Assembly (NCBI GenBank): GCA_019925105.1
Contig: JAHGAU010000017.1
Coordinates: 186,001-250,000, forward strand
Direction of reading: 5' to 3'
Length of the DNA: 64,000 nucleotides
Source of the DNA: Niebla homalea
Lineage: Eukaryota; Ascomycota; Lecanoromycetes; Lecanorales; Ramalinaceae
Position numbers and translations under genes: made by a program. The notes beneath the pieces are model-generated. The model saw only the letters and a list, made by a program, of their open reading frames with translations. It ran no database searches and was not told the origin of the DNA. Positions 11,843 to 23,016 of this stretch are shown piece after piece; within the stretch, counting starts at the first letter, position 1; each line of letters begins with the position of its first letter.

Positions 11843-12832
11843 AGGTGGGGGACTAATGCATCGGACGTGCCGATCGCTTGGATTGATTGATTGCTTTGAG
11901 GGCAGGGGGAGGCATTCCGAGAAGTCGGACGCTTATGTTTATACCCCTTGTATACCTATACCGTTCAACACATATGATCTATGTGCCATAGCAGGTTACG
12001 ACCATAATGCTTGGCTTTGCATAAGCCGTGCGATTTCAGTCCAACTCGCCTACTATCCGCAGTGGCCCCCCTTGGCAGCATGTACTCAACGCAAGTTTCA
12101 CATCTATTTGTGTTCGACACGTCAAGCAATCTACGGGCTCCCGCGGAGACGCTGACAGCGAATCATGCTTCAAGCATAATCTAAGGTCCGGTCCGATGCC
12201 CCCAAGGGATCTGGTACCCCTACGTGCAGCAAGATTGATCATCTTGGCATTTTGTTTTTTGATTTTTTTTTAACTGGACCATCAACTTCACGATTATGAG
12301 ACCACTGACGTTTTGTTAGATCACTGCGCCGCTACGAAGTTAACAATGATGTATTCGTGGATACTTTACGGTATCAGAGAATAGGTCGTCGCTATAGATT
12401 ATCATACGTGCTTATTGCTCAAGTGCGTGTGATAGGTAATTGTGGCTCAGATTTCTTCTGCAAAAGCCCGCCCGGGAAATGCACCGAAAATGCCGTGCGA
12501 ATAACTCGTAATATTAATAGTAATTACCATAATTCAATACTTGTGTGATCGCTGGTTTTCACCATAATAATGACAATTGGAAATTCTAAAATATGGTAGA
12601 ATGGACGGTCGTTGTTAGGTGCTTAGCTGTAGAACTACAGTGATGGGGAATATGAAATATGTGGTGGAAAAGAAAATCGGGTGGCTCAACCTGTGGGGGA
12701 ACGTTTTACCGACACACTTCAAAAAAGTTTTAAATATTGAAAGTCGAATGAGGGCGAAAGCTCAGAAGACAAGCGCCAATATCCCAAACCCCCAATTGAT
12801 CGCAGGCCAGACTTCCCTGAAATCAAACGAAC
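11843..12832. other. Intergenic, AT-richer spacer
   Basis: About 1 kb without a supported gene. It includes a T-run near 12255-12272 and an AT-rich stretch at 12500-12600. The end should carry the NOP7 promoter. Confidence 0.5.
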
Positions 12833-14987
12833 ATGGGCAAAATCAAGAAGAAGGGTAAAGTGCAATGAGGAACATACTGTAAACGCCCACTGACACTTTC
12901 CTTTCCCCCCAGGAACGTCCGGCCAGGCCAAGAACTTCATCACCCGCACTCAAGCTGTGCGCAAGCTCCAAATATCGTTGCCTGACTTCCGTCGGCTCTG
13001 TATCTTCAAGGGCATCTACCCGCGTGAACCTCGAAACAAGAAGAAAGTTTCCAAATCCTCGACGCCATCCACCACCTTCTACTATACCAAAGATGTCCAA
13101 TACCTCCTCCATGAGCCCCTCCTTGCGAAATTCCGAGATCATAAAGCATTATCGAAGAAGATAACACGATCCTTGGGTAGAGGCGAGGTGGGAGATGCGG
13201 CACGATTGGAAAAGCACGGCGGGACAAGGTTGTCATTGGATCATGTGATTAAAGAGCGCTATCCTACATTTGTGGACGCATTGAGGGATCTAGATGATGC
13301 ACTGTCATTGCTGTCGCTGTTCGCGAACCTGCCCACTACTGTGAATGTTCCGGGAAAGACAATTCAGCTTTGCCAGAGACTGTGCTTGGAATTCCAGCAC
13401 TACTTGATCAAGACGAATTCGCTGCAGAAGTCCTTCCTCTCCATCAAAGGAATATACTACCAGGCGACTATACAGGGGCAGGATATACTATGGCTCGTGC
13501 CTTACAAGTTTGTGCAAAGGGTGACAGGAGACGTGGACTTTCGAATAATGGGAACCTTTGTTGAGTTCTACACTACACTACTGGGCTTTGTCAACTTCAG
13601 GCTATACACCTCCATAGGCTTGCTATACCCTCCAAGGTTCGATGCCAAGAGCGATGAGCAAGGGGGAGAGCTGAGCGCATTCACGCTCGAGGCTCGAGAT
13701 ATCGAAAGATCAGATCAATCAAATGAGCCAGCAGTGAATGGGGACGACGCAGCCCCTCAAACCAACGGTTTCCATGAGATTCCGGCCAAAGTGCAAAAGC
13801 AAATCGAATCCATCCAGGAACCAGCTCAAAATGATAAAGAGGTCCCTCCAACAGCAGACCATCTCTCCTCCGATATCCCTGATGGCCCGCCTTCCCCCAC
13901 CGACGCAATCGACACTTTCCAACCCATCACCACCGATGCAGACATCCTCCCCCAACCCGCCCCCTCCACAACGCAAACATCCACCCTCTTCGCCCCCTTC
14001 ACCTTCTACCTCTCCCGCGAGACACCCCGCCAACCTCTAGAGTTCCTCCTTCGCGCCTTCGGCTGCACCCGCATCGGCTGGGATCCCACCCTTGGCTCTG
14101 GAGCCTTCACAGCCAACGAGAATGACCCCACAATCACCCATCAGATTGTAGACCGCCCTCCTATCTCCACCAGCATAAGTGACGATTCGACCGGTGCCAT
14201 GTTTACCAAAGGGGCGATGAGGATGCCAGGAAGGACCTACGTGCAGCCGCAGTGGGTATGGGATTGCATCAACGAAGTTCGACTGCTGCGACCAGATCTG
14301 TACGCTCCCGGCGCGACGCTGCCACCACATCTGAGCCCCTTCGTCAAGCCCAGTAAAGGCGGATATGACCCCACAGCGCCGCTTGCGGAGCAAGAGAAGG
14401 ATGGCGAGGCCGAGGATGACGAAGACGTTGCAGCTGTTGAAGATGAGCAAACCCCGCAAGCTATAATGGGCAAGGCGCCCGCAGACAACGAAGCTATCCT
14501 CTCCAGCAGCGAGGAAGACGAGGGAGCGGGAGAGGATATGCACGGCATGGCCATCGCCACTGGTGATGACAGCTCGAAAGAAGAAGGAGATGATGCCGCA
14601 TCAGACGACTTTGCCGGCTTCGACGCCTTCGACGCCGAAGCCAATGATTCCGACGCCGACATTACGCCCGAGCTCCGGCACCAACGCGAACTCGAAGCCG
14701 AAGCCACGGGCGGAGTCCCCCTCAACTTGTCTACCAAAAAGGGCATATTGAAAAATGGTGGCGCCGTCGATGCTGACGCCGAAGCCAAGAAACAGCGAAG
14801 CACGACACGGCGGAGGAAGCGGCGAGAAGACGAAGAGGAGCTGGAACGGCGCAAAATGATGCTCGGGCGCAAAAAGCGGAAGCTCGTCGAGAAGATGATG
14901 TACGGCAACAAAGCACGAGACGCCGAGGCCGAAGAGCTGCGTAGGAAACGTAGAAAGCTGGAGAGGGCGCAGGGTGGTGGTAGATGA
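12833..14987 (+). CDS. NOP7: Pescadillo homologue, ribosome biogenesis factor
   Basis: Nucleolar component of the PeBoW/Nop7-Erb1-Ytm1 complex needed for 27S pre-rRNA processing and 60S assembly. Two exons (12833..12854, 12913..14987) give 698 aa. Exon 1 encodes MGKIKKK and the splice yields [20 protein letters not shown], the pescadillo N-terminus. The Pescadillo_N region continues through [12 protein letters not shown] and [20 protein letters not shown] domain lies around residues 360-470, with the conserved Trp in [12 protein letters not shown]. The C-terminal third is very acidic, then strongly basic with coiled-coil character ([17 protein letters not shown]). A long minus-strand open frame opposite this tail is a shadow of the biased codons. 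Confidence 0.97.
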
Positions 14988-15409
14988 TGAGAATTAAACA
15001 GCTTTCCAATTCGTGTAAATTTGTCGTGGAATCTACCCACTATACTACCCAGAGTACTGCGATTATCTGGAGAATTGGCAGTCGTGCAACCTCCTCTACA
15101 CAACTTTATTGACAAACCCGTCCAAAGCCAAAGAAGGAAATCAAACGCTCACACCCGCCTCACACTCTGTTCCTTCCTCAACACTGCTATATCGAGAAAA
15201 TGAGGACTGCCAAATCCCCATCTCCAGCCCCAACTGCCCCCCTTTCCGGGACCCCCGTCCCCCACCCTCTCAAACAGCCCAAGTATCCCAAATGCATCCA
15301 TCCATCCATCCAAAAAGCGAGAGCTGACACACAGCACGCACGCAGAAGAGAGTGACCCAAAAAGCCCATCGCTAACAATGGTAGGTAGCCCTAACCACGG
15401 GCCGTTCGC
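14988..15409. other. NOP7 downstream spacer
   Basis: No supported gene. Contains C-rich stretches and a tccatccatcca run near 15298-15312. Confidence 0.5.
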
Positions 15410-15576
15410 TGCGTATGTCTGCGCCTGCGTATCTGGGTTTGTGTGCGTGTACGTGTGCGTATCTGCGTATGTCTGCGTGTGCGTGCGTCTGCGTCTGCGT
15501 GTCTGCGTATGTCTGCGTATCTGGGTTTGTGTGCGTGTGCGTACGTCTGCCTGTGCGTGTGTGTGCGTATGTAACC
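15410..15576. repeat. TGCGTR/TCTGCG low-complexity tract
   Basis: About 165 bp made of alternating tgcgta, tgcgtg and tctgcg hexamers. A longer phrase, tgcgtatctgggtttgtgtg, occurs twice (about 15426 and 15506), so the tract grew by duplication of a longer unit. Open frames through it on both strands are by-products of the repeat. Confidence 0.85.
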
Positions 15577-16019
15577 CCTCGAAGCCGCCATCCATTCTCC
15601 CGTGTCCTTTTTGCACTTGAAGACGCTGCTGCTGCTGCTGCTACTGCCTTGAATGGCTTAGATCTGTGCCGTTCGTTGATCGTTCTTTCGTTCGTTCGTC
15701 TATCCATTCCGCAAAATCCATACCTTCGTTTCGGGGTTCGGGTTCGGGTCGTGCTGAGATACATACATGCATGCTTGAACAACCGAAAAAACAAAAAAGA
15801 TGGAATGATGGCCCCCCCCCGCCCCCCTGCCCCTCCCCCACCCATCGCCAGGGGATATCCTGAGTAGGAGAGCAGCAGCAGCGAGATGTGGAATCGTCGT
15901 TAAATCCCGGCATGTTGTAATAAACAATGTGGCTGTGCTGGTGTGTGTCTGTGGGTGGTGGGTCAGAGTGCCGGGGGGGCGGGGGATGGGTGGGAAGATG
16001 ACGGAGGGGAGGGGTGTGC
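15577..16019. other. Simple-sequence spacer with C-run and G-run
   Basis: Holds a gct/tgc trinucleotide run (about 15627-15645), tcgttcgttc-type repeats near 15676-15700, a C-rich block at 15811-15841, and a G-rich block at 15970-16016. No gene. Confidence 0.6.
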
Positions 16020-16196
16020 TGGAAATGCTGGAGATGGCTGGAGATGGCTGGAGATGGCTGGAGATGGCTGGAGATGGCTGGAGATGGCTGGAGATGGCTG
16101 GAGATGCTGGAGATGCTGGAGATGGCTGGAGATGGTGGAGATGGTGGAGATGGTTGGAGATGGCTGGAGATGGCTGGAGATGGTTGGAGATGTCAA
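16020..16196 (+). repeat. GGAGATGGCT decamer minisatellite
   Basis: About seven near-perfect head-to-tail decamers (ggagatggct), then 9- and 10-bp variants (ggagatgct, ggagatggt, ggagatggtt) to about 16196. The plus strand is strongly purine-rich. It runs straight into the larger satellite, whose units contain the same ggagatg words. Confidence 0.9.
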
Positions 16197-18870
16197 AAGT
16201 GAAGATGGCGAAGATAGGACCAATAGATGTTTTAACCAACAGATGTGTTGAAGATGCCGGACGATAAGTGGACGCATCGGAGAAATATTTGGGATTCGAG
16301 AAGACGAAGTCAAACGCGGTCGCTATGCTATGGATGATGTGAGGTAGTGGATAGCCGGAAGCGTAAAGATGCCGGAAATACTGGAGATGTTTAAAGTAAA
16401 GATGGTGAAGATAGAGACTATGGTTGTGGTGGAGATGGCGGACGATATGTGGATATGTTGGAGAAATGGTTGTGACTCGAGAAGACGAGGTTAGACGCTG
16501 TCGCTATGCTTCCAAATCCACGACGCCATCGCTATGCTGGTGATGGACGAAGTAGAAGATAGCCGGAAAAGGGAAGATGCCGAAAATGCTGGAAATTTCA
16601 TAGGTGAAGATGGCGAAGATAGGACCATAGATGTAGCGAAGATGCTGGACGATAAGTAGAAATGTTGTGGAGACAGTTGAAGATTGAGAAGATGAGATTA
16701 GACGCTGTCGCTATGCTGGGGATGGACCAAGTAGAAGAGCCGGAAAAGGGAAGATGCCGGAAATGCTGGAGATCAAGCGAAGATAGCGAAGGTGACCAAG
16801 GTAGGATATAGATGTAGTGGAGATGTTGGACGATTACTGGACGTGTTGGAGAAATGGTTGGAATTTGAAAAGACTGGGAGGGAGGTCGAACGCCGTCGCT
16901 ATGCTGTGGATGATAAAGGAAGTAGCAGATAGCCGGAAAAGGGAAGATGCCGGAGACTTCATACGTGAAGATAGCGAAGACAGGGCCATAGATGTGGTGG
17001 AGATGCTGGATGATAACTGGACATGTTCGAAAAATGGTTGGAATTTGTAAAGACCGGAAAAGGGGGGGAGGTCAAACGCCGTCGCTATGCCTTTAAATCC
17101 ATGACGCCGTCGCTATGCTTGCAAATTGATAACGCCGCCGCTATACTGGGAATAGTATGAGCTAGAAGGTAGCCGGAAGTACTGAAGCTTAAGCGAAAAT
17201 GGCGAAGATGCTGAAAATCAAGCGAAGATAACGAAGATAGACCATGATTGTAGTGGAGATGCTGAAGTATGATCGGACATGTTGGAGAAATGGTGTGAAT
17301 CTGAAAAGACCGGAAGAGGAGGGAGGTCAGACGCCGTCGCTATGCTTGCAAATCTATGGCGCCGTCGCTATGCTGCGAATATTATGGGCTAAAAGGTAGC
17401 CGGAAGTACTGGAGATTAAGCGAAAATGGCGAAAATACTGGAGATGTCCGCGATGCTGAGAACTAGGGGTAGATGGCGAAGACAGGACCATGGATGTGGT
17501 GGAGATGGCGGACGGTAACTGGAAACGTTGGAGAAGTAGTTGGAATTTGCAGAGACCAGGGGGGATCAAACGCCGTCGCTATGCTGTGGATGGTATAAGC
17601 TAGAAGATGTCCGGAAGTACTGGATATTAAGCGAAGATGACGAAGATAGTCCATGGATGTAGTGGAGATGTTGGACGATAGCTGGAGATGTTATAGAGAT
17701 GGTTGTAATTTCCAATGACTAAAGAGAGGGTTGAACGCCGTCGCTATGCTTGAAAAACCGTGATGCAGTCGCTATGCTTGGAGAACCATGACACCGCCGC
17801 TATGCTTGTAAATCCACAACGCCGTCGCTATGCTGGGGATGGTATGAGGTAGATGATAGCCGAAAGAACAAAGATGCCGAAGATGCCGAATATGCCGAAA
17901 ATGTTGGAGATTGAGCGAAGATAGCAAAGGTGACCAAGATAGACTAAGGATGTAATCAAAATGCCGGACGATGACTGGATATTTCGAGGAGACAATTGGG
18001 ATTTGAAAAGACCGGGATGGGGGAAGATTAAACGCTGCCGCTATGCTTGCAAGACCATGACGCCGTCGCTATGCTGGGGATGGTTATGATGGAGAAGATA
18101 GCCGGAAGTATGAAGATAACGAAATAGTAAAGATGCCGGAAATGCTGAAAATTGAGCGAAGATGAGGAAGATGGCGAAGATGAGGAAGATGGCGAAGATG
18201 AGGAAGATGGCGAAGATGGTGAAGATGGTGAAGATGACGAGGACAGACCGTGGATATGGTGAAGATGGCGGACGATAAGTGGACACGTTGGAGAGATAAT
18301 TGAAATTTGGAAAAACCGAGGTTAGACGCCGTCGCTATGCCAAGGGAGCTCGCCAGGAGCTGGAAAGAGGACAACATTAAGGCGCCATCGCTATGCTGGG
18401 AATGGTATGAGGTAGAAGATAGCCGGAATTGTGAAGATACCGAAATAACGAAGATAGTAGAGATGGGCCGGACGTTTTCAAGATATGTTGGACATGGTAG
18501 TAGTGATGTTAAGCAATGTGATAAAGATATGGTTGGTGGATATGGTTATTACGAAAGAACCAGAAAACGCCGTCGCTATGCCAGAAAGGCTCGCCAGGAG
18601 CTGAAAAGGAGACAAAATTAAGGCGCCGTCGCTATGCCAGAGACGCTCGCCGGGAGCTGGAAAGAAGAAAATACTATGGCGCCGTCGCTATGCTGATGAG
18701 GGAATGTAGCTTCATATTGCCGAAATTTCAAGGATGGTGAGGAGCTGGCTGAGATGGCTGATGAGATGCTGGAAATGGTCGAGGAAAATGGTAACGCAAT
18801 GGAAACAGCGTAAATGTCGAAGATGTTGGAGATGAGTGAAATGTCGATTAGGCATTATGCTTAGGCAGTA
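16197..18870 (+). repeat. Degenerate higher-order satellite with conserved CGCCGTCGCTATGC core
   Basis: I count about eleven successive units, starting near 16200, 16402, 16607, 16780, 16966, 17193, 17421, 17631, 17914, 18157 and 18442, each roughly 170-290 bp. Each has four blocks in the same order: gaagatggcgaagat; a block with gtggagatg, tggacgat and gttggagaaatggttg; one to four core boxes CGCCGTCGCTATGC; and a block with gatagccggaa and gatgccggaaatgctggagat. I count 22 core boxes with few mismatches, against heavy divergence elsewhere. Units from about 18300 on carry an extra ctcgccaggagctgg module after the core. An 18-bp sub-repeat (gaagatgaggaagatggc) is tripled at 18157-18210. No coding potential or transposase seen. 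Confidence 0.85.
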
Positions 18871-20260
18871 AGATTAGACATTGTGATTAAGGATTAGTGA
18901 CTGGTCCAGCCAGTGAGTAGGTAAAAGTCGAAAATTGTTGAAATGCTGAGTAGATAGACGTAGAAGCTGAAGATTATCAAGATGCGGCGGAGATCCGAGG
19001 CACCTAGATGGCGAGATGATGTGTGAAATGGCGGTATGTAGCGAGAGAGTGTAGGCAGTTCGTGGACGATGTCGATCAAGTAAATGGCGGTAGACGGCAG
19101 AAGATGGGTGAGGAAAAGAAAGAAAGGAGCGTGAGACTTGGGGGGACTGGCAATTATAAATAAGTGCAGGGTCAATAACGTTTCGCGAGATAGATAGAGT
19201 TCATCCGAATAGCAGAATCGGATTGAGTAGGGGGAGAATGGGAGCATTACATCGTAAATGGGGGCTGGCATATACACATTTGCAAATTTGGTAATGGAAG
19301 TTAGTTCAAGGTAAGAAGCGCTTTGAGGGTTAAGCATTTCACGATTGATTCACCATCTGCGCAAATGAAGAGGTTCAGAATCGAACATATGAATGGAAAA
19401 GCCCAACGCATCTTCCTACACAACACATCGCGAACACGCCATTTCAAGAGGCGTTCACAAGCCTGCACTGAAATATATATAATTAGGAGAAGCCTCACGG
19501 AAGAAACGATCTTACAGCTTGAATTGCTAGACTTCAGGGCAGACTCGCAGCGGCATTCCTTGAAAACACGTACCTGAGTCTAATAATGGTGACAGCCATG
19601 GCGTCAGTTGGTGAAGCAATTGACTTTTGGAAGCTCATGTGGCTTTTGCACGTGGAAACGCCAACGCGCCATTCATTGATATTTGCTACTCCAGCCACAA
19701 AGCCACATGGGAGACATGTGCGATTCGATTGGCTTAGCTGTTTGTCGATGTCCTGAGATAATCAAGCAATTCTGATCCCTTGGTTCTCCATTATTTTTCG
19801 GTTACTGTCATTCAAAAGGTGCTCAAGCCTCAAAGTTTCGTTGCGACGCATACAAACATTACCCAAACAGAAAACGACAGATCCTGCCACACTACATAGA
19901 GAGGAACGCTGTTCGGCAAAGATGCGAGGTTTGTGAGTGGGATATTTTCTTCGGGGGTGTGTCGTTCGCGAGAGAAGATGAGTGTACCAAAGCCCGTGAT
20001 TAGGAGGTGAAGCAGCTAATTCGTGTGACAGGTATGGCGCAAGTATCGTCGTCGCTTGACTGCGGATTGTCATGGAGGTAGGTTGGCCTGACCGGGCCCT
20101 GAGGGCGACCAAACTAATCAGTGTGGCAGGTGGTCGGGTTTGATGGGGGCCCTTCTTCGTCTTCGAAGGCATGAGCGACTTTTTCGTCTCAATAGGCCTT
20201 GGTAGGTCATGATAAGCCAACTGTTTGGTAGCCATAAGGTGCTGACGCCGCGTGATGATT
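18871..20260. other. Intergenic, no supported gene
   Basis: A 147-codon minus-strand frame at 18894-19337 exists but has no recognisable domain and partly overlaps satellite-like sequence. Nothing else supported. Confidence 0.45.
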
Positions 20261-20663
20261 TCAATTTCGGTTCCTCCTAGGGCCTCTGCCTTTGTTTGCC
20301 AGAATGGCATTCGCGTGAGCTTGGGTCTGCTCGAGGCGCTTGACAGCAGCATCTCTTTCCGCGCGCTGTATATGATGAAAGCATGATTAGCCTCATGATC
20401 TCCTACTATCGGTACGAGCATTCATTTGCATGAGTCCCCTCATCACCTCGACTCTTGTTTGTCCAAGACACAAGGGGCTGACTTGCTTGCGTGACTTGTG
20501 CACAATCTTTGCATGACTCTGATATCAAATGAATATAACCGCAGCGCTCGCATTGCGTCTGATGAGTCCTGCAGTATCCGCCAACTTTGCGGCAATTGCC
20601 CTTGAGGCTCGAGATCTTGGGTCCGGGACAGTGATGTTGGGTACCAGTCAACAGATGAGGCAT
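20261..20663 (-). CDS. Small Cys/His-rich protein, probable zinc-binding
   Basis: Not recognised by name. Exons complement(20261..20365, 20496..20663) give 90 aa in frame (donor GTCACG, acceptor TACAG). The first half carries paired cysteines and histidines: HHCPGPK, GNCRKVGGYC, HQTQCERCGYIHL and SCKDCAQ, a spacing that suggests one or two zinc-binding knuckles. The second exon is a charged helix (RAERDAAVKRLEQTQAHANA) ending in a basic tail. This layout, a Cys/His knuckle followed by a charged coil, resembles small uncharacterised proteins of plant-associated Dothideomycetes; that comparison is from memory. No signal peptide is visible. An extra upstream exon cannot be excluded. Confidence 0.5.
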
Positions 20664-20759
20664 CGAGTACACGGTTGTATAGACAAAATCTGCTTAGAAT
20701 AACAGAGCTGCTGTATTCCCTCCATGTCTGATTCTCCAAGCTTGTTTTGAATCTCTTCA

Positions 20760-21053
20760 TCATGATGGGCCCACCCTGCTTTCATCCTGCGTGGCTTGAG
20801 GATTCTTTGTTGTTTTAATGTGAACAGCCGCTGAAACCGGACGCAGAGAATAAAGCCCAGCCGACGCATGCCCTGCTTTGATCGTAGGCTCCTCTGGCGA
20901 TACCCAGATACTTTTTGGGGCCACTTTTGGGAGCTCGTCTTTCAGCCGAATCAAAATCTCTCCCATGATCAAATTTGTCAAAACTCTTGAAGCGATATCG
21001 AACGAAAACGGAGCGTCAATAAGAGATGAAAAATCAAACACCTTGAAGATCAT
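20760..21053 (-). CDS. Hypothetical ORF downstream of the APH-like gene
   Basis: A 97-codon open frame (MIFKVFDFSS start) beginning 25 bp after the APH-like stop codon on the same strand. Its composition looks protein-like (EILIRLKDELPKVAPKSIWV), but I recognise no domain. It may be an upstream exon of the Cys-rich gene, although no in-phase splice was found, or it may be chance. Confidence 0.25.
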   Translation of the reverse strand: MIFKVFDFSSLIDAPFSFDIASRVLTNLIMGEILIRLKDELPKVAPKSIWVSPEEPTIKAGHASAGLYSLRPVSAAVHIKTTKNPQATQDESRVGPS

Positions 21054-21077
21054 TGTTCGGATGCATGTACCTGTATT

Positions 21078-22731
21078 TCACTGTTCTTTACTTTCGTCTG
21101 CCGTTGCATTCTCTGGCTTGAGCTCAGGATCCAAGGCTTCCCGTTTCGCTTCTTCTTCGGCAGTCTTCTCCTCAGCTTCTTTCATAAGACCGTCATAGAA
21201 CTCCTTCCACTCATCTAGGAACTCATCCGCAGCATTGGAGTCTTCATTGCAATGCAGACCTCCTACAGCAAGTCGAAAAAGTTGCCTCGCCAGACGGAAC
21301 TGAGGCTCATACGCAAGCCATAGGAAGTCTTCCCCAATCACTTCCTCAAAGGTGTCTAGGAGCTCTACTCCTTGGAGCGTCTTTGGCTCCTCCAAAGCCC
21401 TGCCCTCGTCCAACTCGTCCCAGTCAGAGCCGGTTTCCTCGGAGTCGCACTGCCAAAGCCACCAGGGTGGTCCACAGGAAACGAATTTTGGAGCCATAAT
21501 GGCACTATCCCAATCTAGAACTCCGGTCACCTGAACAGTGTCACTCTCATCATCGGGGAGCACAAGAATGTTGCGGGCATAGAGATCCAGGTGGCACAGG
21601 CAATTGCCTTGATCTTTAAAGAGACCGATCCCATTCATCTGCCGCGCAGCTTCCATGAAGCGACTTTGGTAATCCCAGTACGCGATTTGCCGTGGGTCGC
21701 GTAGAAGTTTCTTGGCAAACCAGCGGCCAAATTGCACCGTGAAGAAATCATAGGCATCATTTGCTTTGGGTTCCCAAGTAAAAGTTCCTCGTGGCTTCTC
21801 CTTCCATTTGGTGTCGAATGGAGATTTCAGATCAAATGGGCGGACAGTGAAATCGGACACGGCTCCGGTTCCGGGCATGGGCTGTATCAGACCGGGAACA
21901 GGGTGGGTGACGGCCTGTAATGCTAGTATGATCTTGCACACCTCCTTCACCACAATCTTATTCTGATTGTGACTCAGCTTAGGATAAATCTGTTGGAGAT
22001 TCATACCAGGCAGACGGGTCTGGATTGAGTATATTGAATCGAGCGGGTTATTCTAGATCAGTGCGAAAGTCAGAAGTGGAATTTCTTTCTTTGCTGCGAT
22101 GAGTGGTCGAGAGCATTCCCCGAGCCACAGTATCAACAGCCAGAGCTCGCGTGCAGGTGGAAGAACATGCACTTACATCGGTTAAGTCGAACGCTTTGAC
22201 ATGAGGAATAGGAACGGCTGCCGCATGTTGACGGACGTAACGGAGTGTTGCAACCTCGGTCTCCAGATCTGCCTCCCACGCTTGCCTTGGAGCGCGAAGA
22301 ATAAGATGTTCCTCTCCGCCTGACTTTTCAGGAGCTCCCTCGCTCCTAACCTTGATGCCAATGATGCGATTATATGTTCCTCCCTTTAAACGCTCAATGG
22401 CGAATCGACCTGGCGTCTGTTCGATAGGGGGTTCTGCCGGCTGAGCTTTTTGCAATATATTGGCTTTGCGCAATTGCCCTCTCAATTTGCTTCGTGTACT
22501 GCTTCTGGGGATGGAAGGCAGTGCTTTGGATTTCGCTGGCCACAAGGAATTGCAAAGTTCCCCGACCAGAACTTTGTAGTCCTGGAAGGATTTTTGATGA
22601 TGAAAGATGGTAGAAGATTCTGATTTCATAGAAGAGACATCGTCCTTCACTTTCGAAGGGGCCTCTCCCTCTTGTAATGCAAATGGGTTCTGAATTCGGA
22701 CAGCATCTTCTCCACTAGGAGAAGCCGACAT
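21078..22731 (-). CDS. Aminoglycoside phosphotransferase/choline kinase-like protein
   Basis: Protein-kinase-like fold of the APH/CHK family common in filamentous fungi; substrate unknown. Exons complement(21078..22052, 22177..22731) give 509 aa. The N-terminal lobe contains the nucleotide-loop-like GGTYNRIIGIKV, a candidate lysine-bearing strand near HLILRAPRQAWEADLETEVA, and VPIPHVKAFDLTD. The splice joins this to NNPLDSIYSIQTRLPG. The C-lobe has the catalytic loop HLDLYARNIL (HxDxxxxN) and the metal-binding VLDWDSA. The C-terminus is acidic and Glu-rich. Both catalytic motifs look intact. These fungal genes are numerous and should not be read as antibiotic resistance. Confidence 0.85.
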
Positions 22732-23016
22732 GCCAGATGGAATACAATGCTATATTGATTTTCAAGCCAGTGTGGATAATTTGGCGTGAAAGCTGACGCA
22801 AATATCGAAAAGAGTCGTCGAAGCCGACGGAATGAAGACGTGGTTGAGCATCGCACAGAACTTTTTCAGGCAGAACATTCAAGGTTCCTTTGGCGTGTGA
22901 AAGAAGGCCTCGTGCATACAAGCATGCGGCAGAGAACAAAGGCAGACGTCAGACGCAGCTACCCGAGGAATGCATCCCCACCGCAAACAGCAAACTTCAT
23001 CCAGACTTCAAATCCA
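22732..23016. other. Spacer between LYRM2-like and APH-like genes
   Basis: 285 bp containing the APH-like promoter and the LYRM2-like 3' UTR, both on the minus strand. Nothing else seen. Confidence 0.5.

Noticed and set aside
14237..15115. 292-codon minus-strand frame opposite the NOP7 3' end
   Set aside because: Mirror of the acidic/basic codon bias of pescadillo; Ser-rich and without a domain.
15378..15867. Long open frames on both strands over the TGCGTR tract
   Set aside because: They translate to Cys/Val/Tyr or Thr/His/Arg repeats produced by the simple sequence; no start context or domain.
15929..16267. Three overlapping frames over the decamer array
   Set aside because: Stop-free only because a 10-bp repeat lacks stops; repetitive Trp/Glu/Met/Ala products.
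16314..18692. CRISPR-like array of short repeats with spacers
   Set aside because: The spacing varies from about 28 to more than 200 bp, the intervening sequence is itself repeated, and the host is a fungus. It is a satellite.
19762..20421. 219-codon minus-strand frame overlapping the small Cys-rich gene
   Set aside because: The other frame gives a coherent spliced Cys/His protein with a charged coil; this one has no recognisable feature.
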